From: Firmicutes bacterium ASF500
GTDB lineage: Bacteria > Bacillota > Clostridia > Oscillospirales > Oscillospiraceae
Reading direction: 5' to 3'
Length of the DNA stretch: 64,000 bases
Assembly (NCBI GenBank): GCA_000492175.2
Contig: CP097573.1
Coordinates: 3,348,001-3,412,000 of the forward strand
Shown here: positions 1 through 7,640 of the stretch, in pieces
How positions within the stretch are numbered: the stretch's first letter is position 1
How the letters are laid out: each line of letters starts with the position of its first letter
Notes under the pieces: model-generated
Told to the model about the DNA's origin: nothing
Databases searched by the model: none
Seen by the model: the letters and a program-made list of their open reading frames with translations, nothing else
Position numbers and translations under genes: made by a program

Positions 1-457
1 ACAGCCAGCGGCGGTGCACGCATGCCAGTGGTGGGTCTCGCTGGTGGTCCAATCCTCAGCCCAGGTGTGGGTGTGGGATGGGTCAACGGTCCGGGTGTAG
101 CCGCAGTCGTTACAGGTGTCGTCCTGGTCATCATCATAGGTATGGACACCGTATCCGTCCTTCTGGTCGTCGCCGGTGATGGGACAGTCGGCGGCGGTAC
201 ACGCATGCCAGTGGTGGGTCTCGCTGGGGGTCTTCCTGTACCAAGGTATAGGTGACAGCGGTATCCACCTTTTTGTACCACTGGAAGCCATCGGACATCG
301 GCTGACCCATATAGGTTGCCGTTACAGTGTAATTGTTGTCCGCCGTGGGCTGCTCTTTAATCTCCAACGCGCTGACAGCCCACACTGTGGTGGGCAGAAG
401 GCCCAGCAACAGGCAGAGGGTAAGCAAAACGGAAAGCAGGCGTTTTGTATGTTTCAT
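1..457 (-). CDS. Secreted repeat protein, partial and apparently frameshifted
   Basis: Runs leftwards off the window edge. From ATG 457, behind an AGGAGG ribosome site, it encodes a signal peptide (about residues 1-27, ending PTTVWA) and a short extracellular stretch. Near position 240 the reading frame must move by one base for coding to continue. The second frame then gives two copies of a His/Trp/Cys-rich unit (SETHHWHACTAA, around 226-190 and 42-6) linked by an Asp/Cys-rich segment, a pattern I associate with repetitive surface proteins of gut Clostridia. It lies 15 bp after the anti-sigma gene, so it is probably the third gene of that operon and a likely output of the sigma factor. The shift could be a true mutation, a collapsed repeat or a sequencing error. 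Function unknown. Confidence 0.6.
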
Positions 458-472
458 AGTGATAACCTCCTA

Positions 473-1408
473 TCAAAGCTCGTCTTGGGCGGGAAGGAAC
501 AGTTGGCCGGCCAAGTCCAGCAGGCTCTCCCGGCTGGCTCCGGCGTCCACGCTGAGGCTGTACAGCTGGCCGGGGACCACATCAAACCAGACCACCTTGC
601 CCGCGCCGCCGTCGTTCCAGGCCAGCCGGGCCGGACACCAGCCCACCTCGGCCTCGGCGCGATGGCCGAACTCCTCCTCCACGCCGGAAATGTCGGCGAA
701 GTCGGAGCTTGTGTCGTAGGTGAGGGCAATGCGGTAGACACAGCCCACGCCGTCCAGGGTGAAGGTGGTCTCACCCACCGCCAGGCCGTCCAGGTGGAAG
801 GCGTTGTAGTGTATGTCCCCCGCGCCCTCCGGGGCATTGTTCAGCTGTCCGCCCAAGGTGGAGAAGATGCTGTCCACCGTGTCCAGCAGGTCGGCGGGGG
901 TCATGTCGGACCGGACGGACCACTGGATTTGACCGGAGTACCAGCTGACCTGGGCGGTCTTGTCGTTGGAGCGGAGGGTCAGAGCGGCGCCGCCGGCGCT
1001 CCACTCCACCTGGTCGGTCCAGGCCTCGCTGTAGAAGATGTCCTGGGGCTCATCAGTCTTCCACGCCCGCAGGGTAACGGCGTGGCCGCCCCGGTCAAAT
1101 TCCGCCTGGGCGATGGGGGTCTCGCTGGAGCTGGGCAGCAGGTCGTAGATTACGTTTCGGGCGTCCGCCGGCAGGGGCAGCTCATAGCCGTATCCGGCCA
1201 GATCGGCGGCGGTGACGCCGGCCTCCGGCACGGAGGGGGACTGCCAGAACAGGACGCCAACAACCACGCACAGGCAGGCCGCCGCTGCAGCCAGGCTCCT
1301 CCAAGCGACCGCGCGCCTGTGCTTCGGAACAGCCAGAGCCTCCTCCAGCAGGTCGTTGTCCACGGCGTTCATGAACAACAGAAATCGTTCGTATACGCGT
1401 TCGCTCAT
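473..1408 (-). CDS. Membrane-bound anti-sigma factor-like protein
   Basis: A 311-residue protein whose ATG overlaps the stop of the upstream sigma-factor gene by 4 bp, the usual sigma/anti-sigma arrangement. Residues 1-34 would be the cytoplasmic sigma-binding part, with a short Leu/Glu/Ala-rich region. One transmembrane helix follows at about residues 36-56 (LAAAAACLCVVVGVLFW), and the remaining 250 residues are predicted to be outside the cell. The outside part has alternating Trp/Tyr-rich strands resembling DUF4367-type sensor domains. By analogy it holds the sigma factor inactive until an envelope signal is received; the signal cannot be read from the sequence. The secreted repeat protein gene follows after 15 bp. 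Confidence 0.7.
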   Translation of the reverse strand: MSERVYERFLLFMNAVDNDLLEEALAVPKHRRAVAWRSLAAAAACLCVVVGVLFWQSPSVPEAGVTAADLAGYGYELPLPADARNVIYDLLPSSSETPIAQAEFDRGGHAVTLRAWKTDEPQDIFYSEAWTDQVEWSAGGAALTLRSNDKTAQVSWYSGQIQWSVRSDMTPADLLDTVDSIFSTLGGQLNNAPEGAGDIHYNAFHLDGLAVGETTFTLDGVGCVYRIALTYDTSSDFADISGVEEEFGHRAEAEVGWCPARLAWNDGGAGKVVWFDVVPGQLYSLSVDAGASRESLLDLAGQLFLPAQDEL

Positions 1409-1956
1409 ACATAAATCCCCTCCTCTTCCATAGCCTTGCGGAGCTTACTGCGGGTGCGGAACAGGGCGGACTTGACCTTTTCCTCCCCCACGCCGCACTC
1501 CTGGGCAATCTCCAGGATACTCATACCGTACCAGTACCGCCGGAGGAAGTAACGGCGGTGCTCCTCGCTCTGCCTGCGGAGAAAGCGGTCGAGAAAGTCG
1601 TGGAAGATCACCTTGTCCGCCACCGTGTTCCCGGGTTCCGGCAGGCTGCTGTTCAACTCCTCAAAGGTTTCCACCAGGGTGGAGTCCCGCCTTTGAGCGC
1701 GGTTGTAGGCCAGCCGGTTCAGGGCCAGGTTCCGGGTGATGCGGCCCACAAAACCACCTAAGTAGGCGGGCCGCTGGGGCGGGATCGCGTTCCAGGTCTG
1801 GATCCAGGTGTCGTTTACGCACTCCTCGATATCCTGCTCGTCCCACAGGATGCGCCGGGCAATGGACCAGCACATAGCGCCATATTTTTCCAACAGATGT
1901 GCGATGGCTTCCTCCGCCCGCCGGAAAAACAGCTCGATAATCTGGATATCTGACAT
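1405..1956 (-). CDS. ECF-type RNA polymerase sigma-70 family factor
   Basis: A 183-residue two-domain sigma factor. Residues about 10-80 carry region 2, with the core-binding and -10-melting helices (ECVNDTWIQTWNAIPP, then FVGRITRNLALNRL). Residues about 120-175 carry region 4, whose helix-turn-helix (MSILEIAQECGVGEEKVKSA) would read the -35 element. The length and the lack of regions 1 and 3 fit the ECF group. It heads a leftward operon with an overlapping anti-sigma gene and a secreted protein gene, so it probably controls its own operon and surface functions. The ATG follows a good ribosome site (GGGAGGT, about 7 bp upstream). I did not find a convincing own-type promoter. Confidence 0.85.
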   Translation of the reverse strand: MSDIQIIELFFRRAEEAIAHLLEKYGAMCWSIARRILWDEQDIEECVNDTWIQTWNAIPPQRPAYLGGFVGRITRNLALNRLAYNRAQRRDSTLVETFEELNSSLPEPGNTVADKVIFHDFLDRFLRRQSEEHRRYFLRRYWYGMSILEIAQECGVGEEKVKSALFRTRSKLRKAMEEEGIYV

Positions 1957-2270
1957 CTCTTTACCTCCCTATATATATTTAGACAGATTTTTTACCGCCG
2001 CCGTTGCGCCTGGGCAAACATTATTTCTTTTCGATTCCTTTCATCCCTCATAATACACCGGTTATGAACCTTTGTCACGTCTCTCAGGCCGCTATTATCT
2101 GTCTGCCCCTTTTTCCCTCTTTGATTCCATTTAACTCTGCGTTTGGACACTTTCCTTTTCTACTATTGGTTTCCGCCTTGGGCGGAGCGGCGCAATTTCG
2201 TACTGCTTCGATTCAAAAATTCTTGTGGGTGATAGCGTTCATGAAACATGGAAAAATTTCGGAAAATAAT
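1957..2270. other. Intergenic region between divergent sigma operon and rex
   Basis: About 310 bp without a supported gene. It is T-rich and holds the start signals of the leftward sigma operon (ribosome site at about 1963-1970) and, at its right end, the rex promoter listed separately. Short frames here lack ribosome sites and any family resemblance. I see no clear hairpin or riboswitch. Confidence 0.5.
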
Positions 2271-2299
2271 TTGACACCGGGGGCGAGATGGAGTAAACT
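2271..2299 (+). promoter_or_regulatory. Sigma-A type promoter of rex
   Basis: A perfect -35 box TTGACA (2271-2276), a 17-bp spacer and a -10 box TAAACT (2294-2299). Transcription would begin near 2306, about 25 bp before the rex start codon. The A/T-rich stretch just upstream may act as an UP element. I did not see a clear Rex operator overlapping it. Confidence 0.7.
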
Positions 2300-2331
2300 A
2301 GGCGTACAGCACAAGAAATGGAGAACAAAAT

Positions 2332-2997
2332 ATGAAGCGAAACGCTAAGGTCTCCACAGCGGTCATACGCAGGCTGCCCCGGTACTACCGCCACCTGTCT
2401 GAATTGCAGGAGGACGGTGTGGTGCGCATTTCCTCCAGCGGCTTGGGCAAATCCATGGGGCTGACGGCCTCTCAGATCAGGCAGGATCTCTTCTGCTTCG
2501 GCGGGTTTGGTCAGCAGGGCTATGGCTATAAGGTTGACAGCCTGAAGGAGGAGATCGGCGAGATATTGGGCATCAGCCGGGGGCACACCCTGGTGGTGCT
2601 GGGCACCGGCAACCTGGGCCGGGCCATCATTCAGAATTTCCGTTTTTCCAGCAACGGCTTTCGCCTTCTGGCCGCCTTCGACGTCAACCCGGACATGGTG
2701 GGCACCCGGGTCGCCGGGGTCCCCATCTATCACACGGACGAGATGGAGGACTTCGTGTCCAGCCGGCAGGTGGATGTGGGCCTGCTCACCGTGCCCATCG
2801 CCGCCGCCCAGCAGATGGGGGACCGGCTGGTCCGGGCCGGGGTGAAGGGCATTTGGAATTTTACCAACTATGAGCTGACCTGCGCCCAGCCCGGCGTGGT
2901 GGTGGAGTCGGTCCATTTCTCTGACAGTCTGCTCACCCTGAGCTATCTGATCTCCCAGCAGGAGGTTTTGGAAAAAACGCAGGAGGAACACCCATGA
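2332..2997 (+). CDS. rex: Redox-sensing transcriptional repressor Rex
   Basis: A 221-residue protein matching Rex along its whole length. The N-terminal winged helix (about residues 1-85) contains the typical opening helix (VIRRLPRYYRHLSELQ) and the recognition segment SSSGLGKSMGLTASQIRQDL. The C-terminal Rossmann domain (about 90-210) has the NAD(H)-binding loop VVLGTGNLGRAI and the conserved FDVNPDMVG acidic strand end. Known Rex proteins sense the NADH/NAD+ ratio as dimers and repress fermentative and redox genes when NADH is low. The ATG follows a GGAGAAC ribosome site. Its stop overlaps the start of an SLH protein gene by 4 bp, so the two are translationally coupled, an unusual partner for rex. 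Confidence 0.95.
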   Translation: MKRNAKVSTAVIRRLPRYYRHLSELQEDGVVRISSSGLGKSMGLTASQIRQDLFCFGGFGQQGYGYKVDSLKEEIGEILGISRGHTLVVLGTGNLGRAIIQNFRFSSNGFRLLAAFDVNPDMVGTRVAGVPIYHTDEMEDFVSSRQVDVGLLTVPIAAAQQMGDRLVRAGVKGIWNFTNYELTCAQPGVVVESVHFSDSLLTLSYLISQQEVLEKTQEEHP

Positions 2998-4094
2998 AAA
3001 AGTATATTCGCCCTCTGGGGGCCGCCCTGGTCCTGGCCCTCCTGGCCGCGGGGGCCTATGCCGTCTCCGCTGACGACAGCCTGATCTCCCTCAGCTATCT
3101 GCGGGATACCTTCTTCCCCAAGGCCGTCCAGACTGGCGGACAGTCGGCTGACCAGGCCCTCCAGGGCGTCTACGAGAGCGCTCTGGACGAGCTGGACGCC
3201 ATCCACAGCGCCGCCGTCAACGGCGTAGGAGGGGGCAGCGGGGACGGCTATTACAGCGACACCCTCCAGTCCAGAAGCTGGTCCGACGGCCAGATTATCT
3301 CCCTGCCCACCGGCTCCGGCTTTTTGATGCTGGACGGGGCGGCGATGGTCATCCACAGCGGCGCGGTGGTGGACACCACCGACGGGGCGGAAATGGCCTC
3401 CGGCTCGGTCCTTCGCTACGGACACCGCTACCTGGTGGGGGAGGATACCACCGCCCAGGTGACTGTGTTCTCAGGACAGGCCCGTCTGGGCGTTCAAGGA
3501 GGATACGCCCTGTCCCCGGGCCGGGGGCAGCACACTCCATTCTTCGACGTGAATCAGAACGACTGGTTTTATGCCCCGGTGAACTACGCCTATGAGAGGG
3601 GCCTGTTCTCCGGCATGGACGAGAACCACTTTGACCCCGGCGGCTCTATGAATCGGGCGATGCTCATGTCGGTGCTCCACCGGCTGGCCGGCTCCCCCTC
3701 CGACGGTGGCGCCCTCTCCTTTGCCGACGTGCCCGACGGCCAGTGGTACAGTCAGGCCGTCCGCTGGGGCGCGGCCCAGGGGATTACCTCGGGCACCGGC
3801 GAGGGTATTTTCTCCCCCTTCAACCAGGTCACCCGGGAGCAGACAGTAGTCATGCTCTACAACTACACCACCAAATACCTGAAGCGGGGGACGGGGGCGG
3901 TGGCCAATCTGTCCGACTATCAGGACCTGGACCGGGTCAGCGACTGGGCCCGCCCCGCCATGGCCTGGGCCGTGGGTCAGGGTATTGTCAGCGGGGTGAA
4001 CAACGGCGGCCGCCTCACCCTGGAGCCCCAGCGGGGGGCCACCCGGGCGGAGATGGCGACTATGCTCCAGGCGTTCAGCGAAAAAATTTTGTGA
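2994..4094 (+). CDS. SLH-domain cell-wall anchored protein
   Basis: A 366-residue secreted protein: signal peptide at residues 1-24, a unique region of about 155 residues (glycines and a beta-rich part resembling a FecR-like fold, inference only), then three SLH repeats (about 183-240, 243-302, 308-365) with the usual FxDV...W...AV...G...G pattern. SLH domains bind pyruvylated secondary cell-wall polymers, so it should sit on the outer surface. It starts inside the last codons of rex (ATGA overlap) and probably depends on the rex promoter, linking its synthesis to redox state. No catalytic motif was recognised in the unique region. Confidence 0.85.
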   Translation: MKKYIRPLGAALVLALLAAGAYAVSADDSLISLSYLRDTFFPKAVQTGGQSADQALQGVYESALDELDAIHSAAVNGVGGGSGDGYYSDTLQSRSWSDGQIISLPTGSGFLMLDGAAMVIHSGAVVDTTDGAEMASGSVLRYGHRYLVGEDTTAQVTVFSGQARLGVQGGYALSPGRGQHTPFFDVNQNDWFYAPVNYAYERGLFSGMDENHFDPGGSMNRAMLMSVLHRLAGSPSDGGALSFADVPDGQWYSQAVRWGAAQGITSGTGEGIFSPFNQVTREQTVVMLYNYTTKYLKRGTGAVANLSDYQDLDRVSDWARPAMAWAVGQGIVSGVNNGGRLTLEPQRGATRAEMATMLQAFSEKIL

Positions 4095-4191
4095 TTGGAA
4101 AAGAAGCACCCATTTCCCTCTCCGGCCATATGATAGGATTGAGAGCGGCAGACAGCCCTCTTAATACTTTCATAATCAGGAGGTACTCATT

Positions 4192-4338
4192 ATGGGGTGC
4201 TGCAATAACAACTGGGGCGGCAGCAGCTGCCTGTGGATCATCATCCTCATCATTATCCTGTTCGGCTGCGGCGGCTGGGGCGGTAATGGCTGCGGCTGCA
4301 ATAACAACTGCGGCTGCAACAACGGCTGCGGGTGCTGA
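4192..4338 (+). CDS. 48-residue Cys/Gly/Asn-rich single-TM peptide
   Basis: A short gene with an excellent AGGAGG ribosome site 9 bp before ATG 4192. The peptide opens MGCCNNNWGG, has one hydrophobic helix (CLWIIILIIILFGC, about residues 13-26) and ends in repeated Gly-Cys/Asn-Asn units (NNNCGCNNGCGC), nine cysteines in all. It lies after the SLH gene and is closed by a strong terminator. Similar tiny Cys-rich membrane peptides occur in Clostridia, some linked to spore coats, but I cannot assign a function. Codon choice (GGC, TGC, AAC) is in line with its neighbours. Confidence 0.7.
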   Translation: MGCCNNNWGGSSCLWIIILIIILFGCGGWGGNGCGCNNNCGCNNGCGC

Positions 4339-4350
4339 GCAAAAAACGGA

Positions 4351-4388
4351 CCAGGGCGCGGAGAAAAACTCTCCGCGCCCTGGTTTTT
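4351..4388 (+). terminator. Strong intrinsic terminator
   Basis: A perfect 13-bp stem (CCAGGGCGCGGAG, 4351-4363, pairing with 4371-4383), a 7-nt loop and a run of five T. It closes the rex/SLH/small-peptide unit. The A-rich bases before the stem would also let it stop the oncoming ammonia-lyase transcript. Confidence 0.9.
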
Positions 4389-4461
4389 CATGCTGAGGCC
4401 AAAATCCCCGCCCTGCCCGCCCCACCGTCCCGGACGGCGGGCGGTGCGGGGCCTATGCCTT

Positions 4462-5661
4462 TCAATGTGTAGGATGCTCCCCACCCCAGACGATTTTCCG
4501 ATACCTCTCCGGATCGGTGTCTCCCTCGGTGGAGAACATGAGTACCCGGCTGTTCTGGTCCAGGCCCAGAGCCTCTTTCAGCTCCTTGTAGGTCTCATCC
4601 AGCATCAGGGCGGAGATCACCCCCATGCCCACCGCCCCGGACTCGCCGGAGCACACCGCCGGGTCACCCTTCACCGGAGCGGCCAGCATCCGCATCCCCT
4701 TGGCGCTCACCCAGTCGGGGCAGGAGAGGAACGCGTCCGCATGGTTGCGCAGGATATCCCAGGAGATGGTGTTGGGCTCGCCGCAGGCCAGACCGGCCAT
4801 AATGGTCTGGAGGTCGCCGCCCACGACGCGGGGCTTGCCGTCCCCGGCCACCGCCCCCTGATAGATGCAGTCGGCAATCTGAGCCTCCATGACCACGAAC
4901 TTGGGCGGGTCGTTGGGGTACAGGCTGGCGAAGTAGCCAACCACCGCCCCAGCCAGGGAGCCGACACCCGCCTGAACAAAGACGTGGGTGGGCTTTTCTC
5001 CCAGCTGCTCCGCCGCCTCGCCGGCCATGGTGCCGTAGCCCTGCATAATCCAGGAGGGGATCTCCTCATAGCCCTCCCAGGCGGTGTCCTGGACCACCAC
5101 GCCGTGCTCGACCTGGGCGGCCTCGGCGGCGGCCATCCGGACGCAGTCGTCGTAGTTGACCTCCTCGATGGTCACCTGAGCGCCCTCCCTGGCGATGTTG
5201 TCAAAGCGGCTTTTGGCGCTGCCCTTGGGCATATGGATCACTGCCTTTTGGCCCAGCTTGTTGGCCGCCCAGGCCACTCCCCGGCCGTGGTTGCCGTCGG
5301 TGGCGGTGAAGAAGGTGGCCTGACCGAAGTCCCTGCGGAAATCTGGACTGGTCAGATAGTCGTAGCTCAGCTCCGACACATCCCGGCCCAGCTCCCCGGC
5401 GATGTACCGGGCCATTGCGAAGGAGCCGCCCAGCACCTTGAAAGCGTTGAGGCCGAAGCGGTAGCTCTCATCCTTGACGCTCAGGGAGTTCAGTCCCAGC
5501 CAGGCGGCCATACCGTCCAGCCTGGCTAAGGGGGTGACGGTGTACTGAGGAAAGCTGCGGTGAAAGGTCCGGGCCTTTTCCACATTTCCGGCGGACATGA
5601 TGTCCAGATACCAGTCCTCGCTCCTGGGCATCTTGTTCAGGGCCCATTTGATCATTTCCAT
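4462..5661 (-). CDS. dpaL: Diaminopropionate ammonia-lyase (PLP-dependent)
   Basis: A 399-residue member of the tryptophan-synthase-beta fold (type II) PLP enzymes, matching YgeX/DpaL in length and motifs. The PLP lysine is in NAFKVLGG (about residue 74), the Asn-containing cofactor loop in TATDGNHGRGVAWAA (about 117-131), and the phosphate-binding Gly loop in QAGVGSLAGAV (about 223-233). The known reaction converts 2,3-diaminopropionate to pyruvate and two ammonia in the cytoplasm, as a homodimer. It is a single-gene unit with its own promoter (listed) and a GGAGGA ribosome site. In other bacteria it often sits with purine/carbamoyl catabolic genes; here no such neighbours are visible. Confidence 0.9.
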   Translation of the reverse strand: MEMIKWALNKMPRSEDWYLDIMSAGNVEKARTFHRSFPQYTVTPLARLDGMAAWLGLNSLSVKDESYRFGLNAFKVLGGSFAMARYIAGELGRDVSELSYDYLTSPDFRRDFGQATFFTATDGNHGRGVAWAANKLGQKAVIHMPKGSAKSRFDNIAREGAQVTIEEVNYDDCVRMAAAEAAQVEHGVVVQDTAWEGYEEIPSWIMQGYGTMAGEAAEQLGEKPTHVFVQAGVGSLAGAVVGYFASLYPNDPPKFVVMEAQIADCIYQGAVAGDGKPRVVGGDLQTIMAGLACGEPNTISWDILRNHADAFLSCPDWVSAKGMRMLAAPVKGDPAVCSGESGAVGMGVISALMLDETYKELKEALGLDQNSRVLMFSTEGDTDPERYRKIVWGGEHPTH

Positions 5662-5707
5662 AAAAATTCCTCCGTTTGTCCAACCTTGATAATTAGGGGT
5701 GTTTCCT

Positions 5708-5736
5708 ATTATACAGTCCGCTCCAAGTTTTTACAA
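5708..5736 (-). promoter_or_regulatory. Promoter of the diaminopropionate ammonia-lyase gene
   Basis: Read leftwards: -35 TTGTAA (5736-5731), 17 bp, and a perfect -10 TATAAT (5713-5708). It would give a leader of about 40 nt before ATG 5661. Confidence 0.7.
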
Positions 5737-5788
5737 GCCGTCCCGCCGCCAGGAGGTAGCAGACCGTTCCAATGCCCACGCCGTTCAG

Positions 5789-7504
5789 CTAAGATTTCCA
5801 GATAGATGCGGAAGGATATGACGGTACAACCGATGACCAGATAGACCTTCTTGGCCGGGACGTAAGCGGGATTTCGCCCTTGATGATGACGACAGCACCT
5901 GGGTGAGGGGCAGGTTTGGAAAGCCGGTTTCTGGCGGAAATTGGCCGCAAATAGAGCAAACAAAACGCTCTGCGGGAAATTCCCGCAGAGCACAGCTTGT
6001 CGAAAAATGCCCTGTCTGGCTTCATTACCAGACAGGCCACAACGTTAATGAGGAATAAAATGTAGGAGGAGGGTGTGGAGGAAGGCGGAGCAAAGCGCTT
6101 TCTGGCTTTCCATCTTGCCAACTTTTTGAGGTTCATGGCAGCAAATTTAAGCCTCACCCAGTTGGAAACCTGGGCCAGACCACGGTAAACGGTATAGCGC
6201 ATGGCGTGTTTTTCTTTTGCATCGGCAAAAACTCGCTCAATGGTCTCTTTGCGCCTTGCATAGAGCTGCTTGTACTCCGGGGTGTACCTGGCATCATCGG
6301 CCAGTTCCTCATAGCCCTTCCAGATGTGCCGCAGGACAGTCTTTACGAAGCTTTTGGATTTTGTACATAAATGCCGGGTGGGGCACTGGGCACAAATTGT
6401 CGGATCGCTGCGGTATTCACGGTATCCATCCCGGTTGGTGGTGCGGTAGGACAGGATGTGGTATTCTGGGCAGATCACGCAGTCATAATATTCATCATAG
6501 ACGTAAGACCACCAGGGATGTCCACCCTTCATCGTCGTGGGCCGCTTGTAGGCTGTAGACAATACCCGGCCATCTCGAAATACCTTTTTGCAAATATGCG
6601 GGGTCTTGTAGGCGGCATCTGCCACCACTGTTTCCACCTCTGGAAACGATTGAATCAATTTGTCGTAAACATCGTCAAACGCCACGCTGTCATGGACATT
6701 TCCGGGGGTGACCACTGTTTCCAATACGTAACCGCTCTTGTCACAGGCGGTATGGGCCTCATAAGCAAAGCACCGCTTGTGTTCCCCTTTTTGGAACATT
6801 CCACTCTCCGGGTCTGTGGTGGATACCGTTACTGTTTTCTGCTTTTTCGCCTCTTTCTTCCTCCGGGCCTGCTTCTTTTTTGAGGTGTTGTCCTGTTTCT
6901 TCCCTCCAGCTTTGGGTGGTTCTTCTTCATCATCCAGTGGCTTTTTTCCATGAGCCTCCCGGTCCGCGTTCACTTCCGCCAGCAGTTCTTCCTGGTATCG
7001 TTTTGCCGCTGCCGGTACTTCCTGCTTCATTTTCTTCTTCAGATTTGCGCTGGCTTTGATGTGTGTCCCATCTATAAATACCGCCGCCGGGGTCAGTGCT
7101 CCCGCACTGCCCGCCTCCTCCAATATCCATCGAAATACTGCCTCTATGGTTTCTGAAGTAAACCGGTGCCGGAAGTTGTAACTCACCGTGGAAAAATGGG
7201 GCAGCTCCTCACTCAGCGTGTATCGCAAAAACCACCGGTATGCTATATCTGTCTGGGCTCTGCGCAACGTTCCCCGCAAAGATACATTCCCATCCAGATG
7301 CTGCAGCAATACGATTTTGAATAGCACCACTGGGTCGATGCTCCGCCGGCCCTCTTCTTCGCTGTACAACGCCTCCACGATTTCGTACAATTTCTCGAAA
7401 TCTACCGCTGCATCCACCTGCCGCAATAGATGTTCGGGCGGCACCAGGCTTTCTGTGTCCACCATTTCTATGACCCCTCGCTCATTTTTCCCTCGCTCCA
7501 ACAT
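5789..7504 (-). CDS. IS1182-family transposase
   Basis: DDE transposase of about 570 residues. The N-terminal DUF772 region (about residues 10-110: SIDPVVLFKIVLLQHLDG, then LRRAQTDIAYRWFLRY) is followed by the catalytic part (VFIDGTHIKASAN with the first Asp; ETVVADAAYKTPH with the second; a Cys-X2-Cys-type segment CPTRHLCTKSK; and ETIERVFADAKEKHAMR with the Glu). A Lys-rich insert (about 195-235) is normal in the family. Homology ends near the left inverted repeat, but no stop codon is met inside the element, so translation runs through the repeat into flanking DNA and stops at 5789. ATG 7504 or GTG 7513 may be the start. Confidence 0.85.
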   Translation of the reverse strand: MLERGKNERGVIEMVDTESLVPPEHLLRQVDAAVDFEKLYEIVEALYSEEEGRRSIDPVVLFKIVLLQHLDGNVSLRGTLRRAQTDIAYRWFLRYTLSEELPHFSTVSYNFRHRFTSETIEAVFRWILEEAGSAGALTPAAVFIDGTHIKASANLKKKMKQEVPAAAKRYQEELLAEVNADREAHGKKPLDDEEEPPKAGGKKQDNTSKKKQARRKKEAKKQKTVTVSTTDPESGMFQKGEHKRCFAYEAHTACDKSGYVLETVVTPGNVHDSVAFDDVYDKLIQSFPEVETVVADAAYKTPHICKKVFRDGRVLSTAYKRPTTMKGGHPWWSYVYDEYYDCVICPEYHILSYRTTNRDGYREYRSDPTICAQCPTRHLCTKSKSFVKTVLRHIWKGYEELADDARYTPEYKQLYARRKETIERVFADAKEKHAMRYTVYRGLAQVSNWVRLKFAAMNLKKLARWKARKRFAPPSSTPSSYILFLINVVACLVMKPDRAFFDKLCSAGISRRAFCLLYLRPISARNRLSKPAPHPGAVVIIKGEIPLTSRPRRSIWSSVVPSYPSASIWKS

Positions 7505-7617
7505 TTCCCTCACCCCTTACTCCCTATTTTATCATCTTTACATGAAAAAGTCTACCAAAAGGCAGACTTTTTCGACAGGCTGCGCTCTGCGGGAAATTCC
7601 CGCAGAGCATTTTGTTT
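5958..7617 (-). mobile_element. IS1182-family insertion sequence
   Basis: About 1.66 kb bounded by imperfect inverted repeats of roughly 50 bp. Read inward, each end has AAACAAAA, then a 25-bp palindrome (GCTCTGCGGGAA and its complement), then a TGTCGAAAAA motif. The left end starts near 5958 and the right end near 7617. The palindromes could belong to the IS or be remains of a terminator used as target. The right end lies 24 bp from the stop codon of the polysaccharide lyase gene, where a terminator would be expected. No obvious target-site duplication could be fixed by eye. Confidence 0.8.
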
Positions 7618-7640
7618 CGTCCAAGAACCGGACCGCTTGT

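Noticed and set aside
4390..5529. Rightward frame opposite the ammonia-lyase gene
   Set aside because: Antisense shadow; the leftward strand carries all PLP-enzyme motifs and a promoter.
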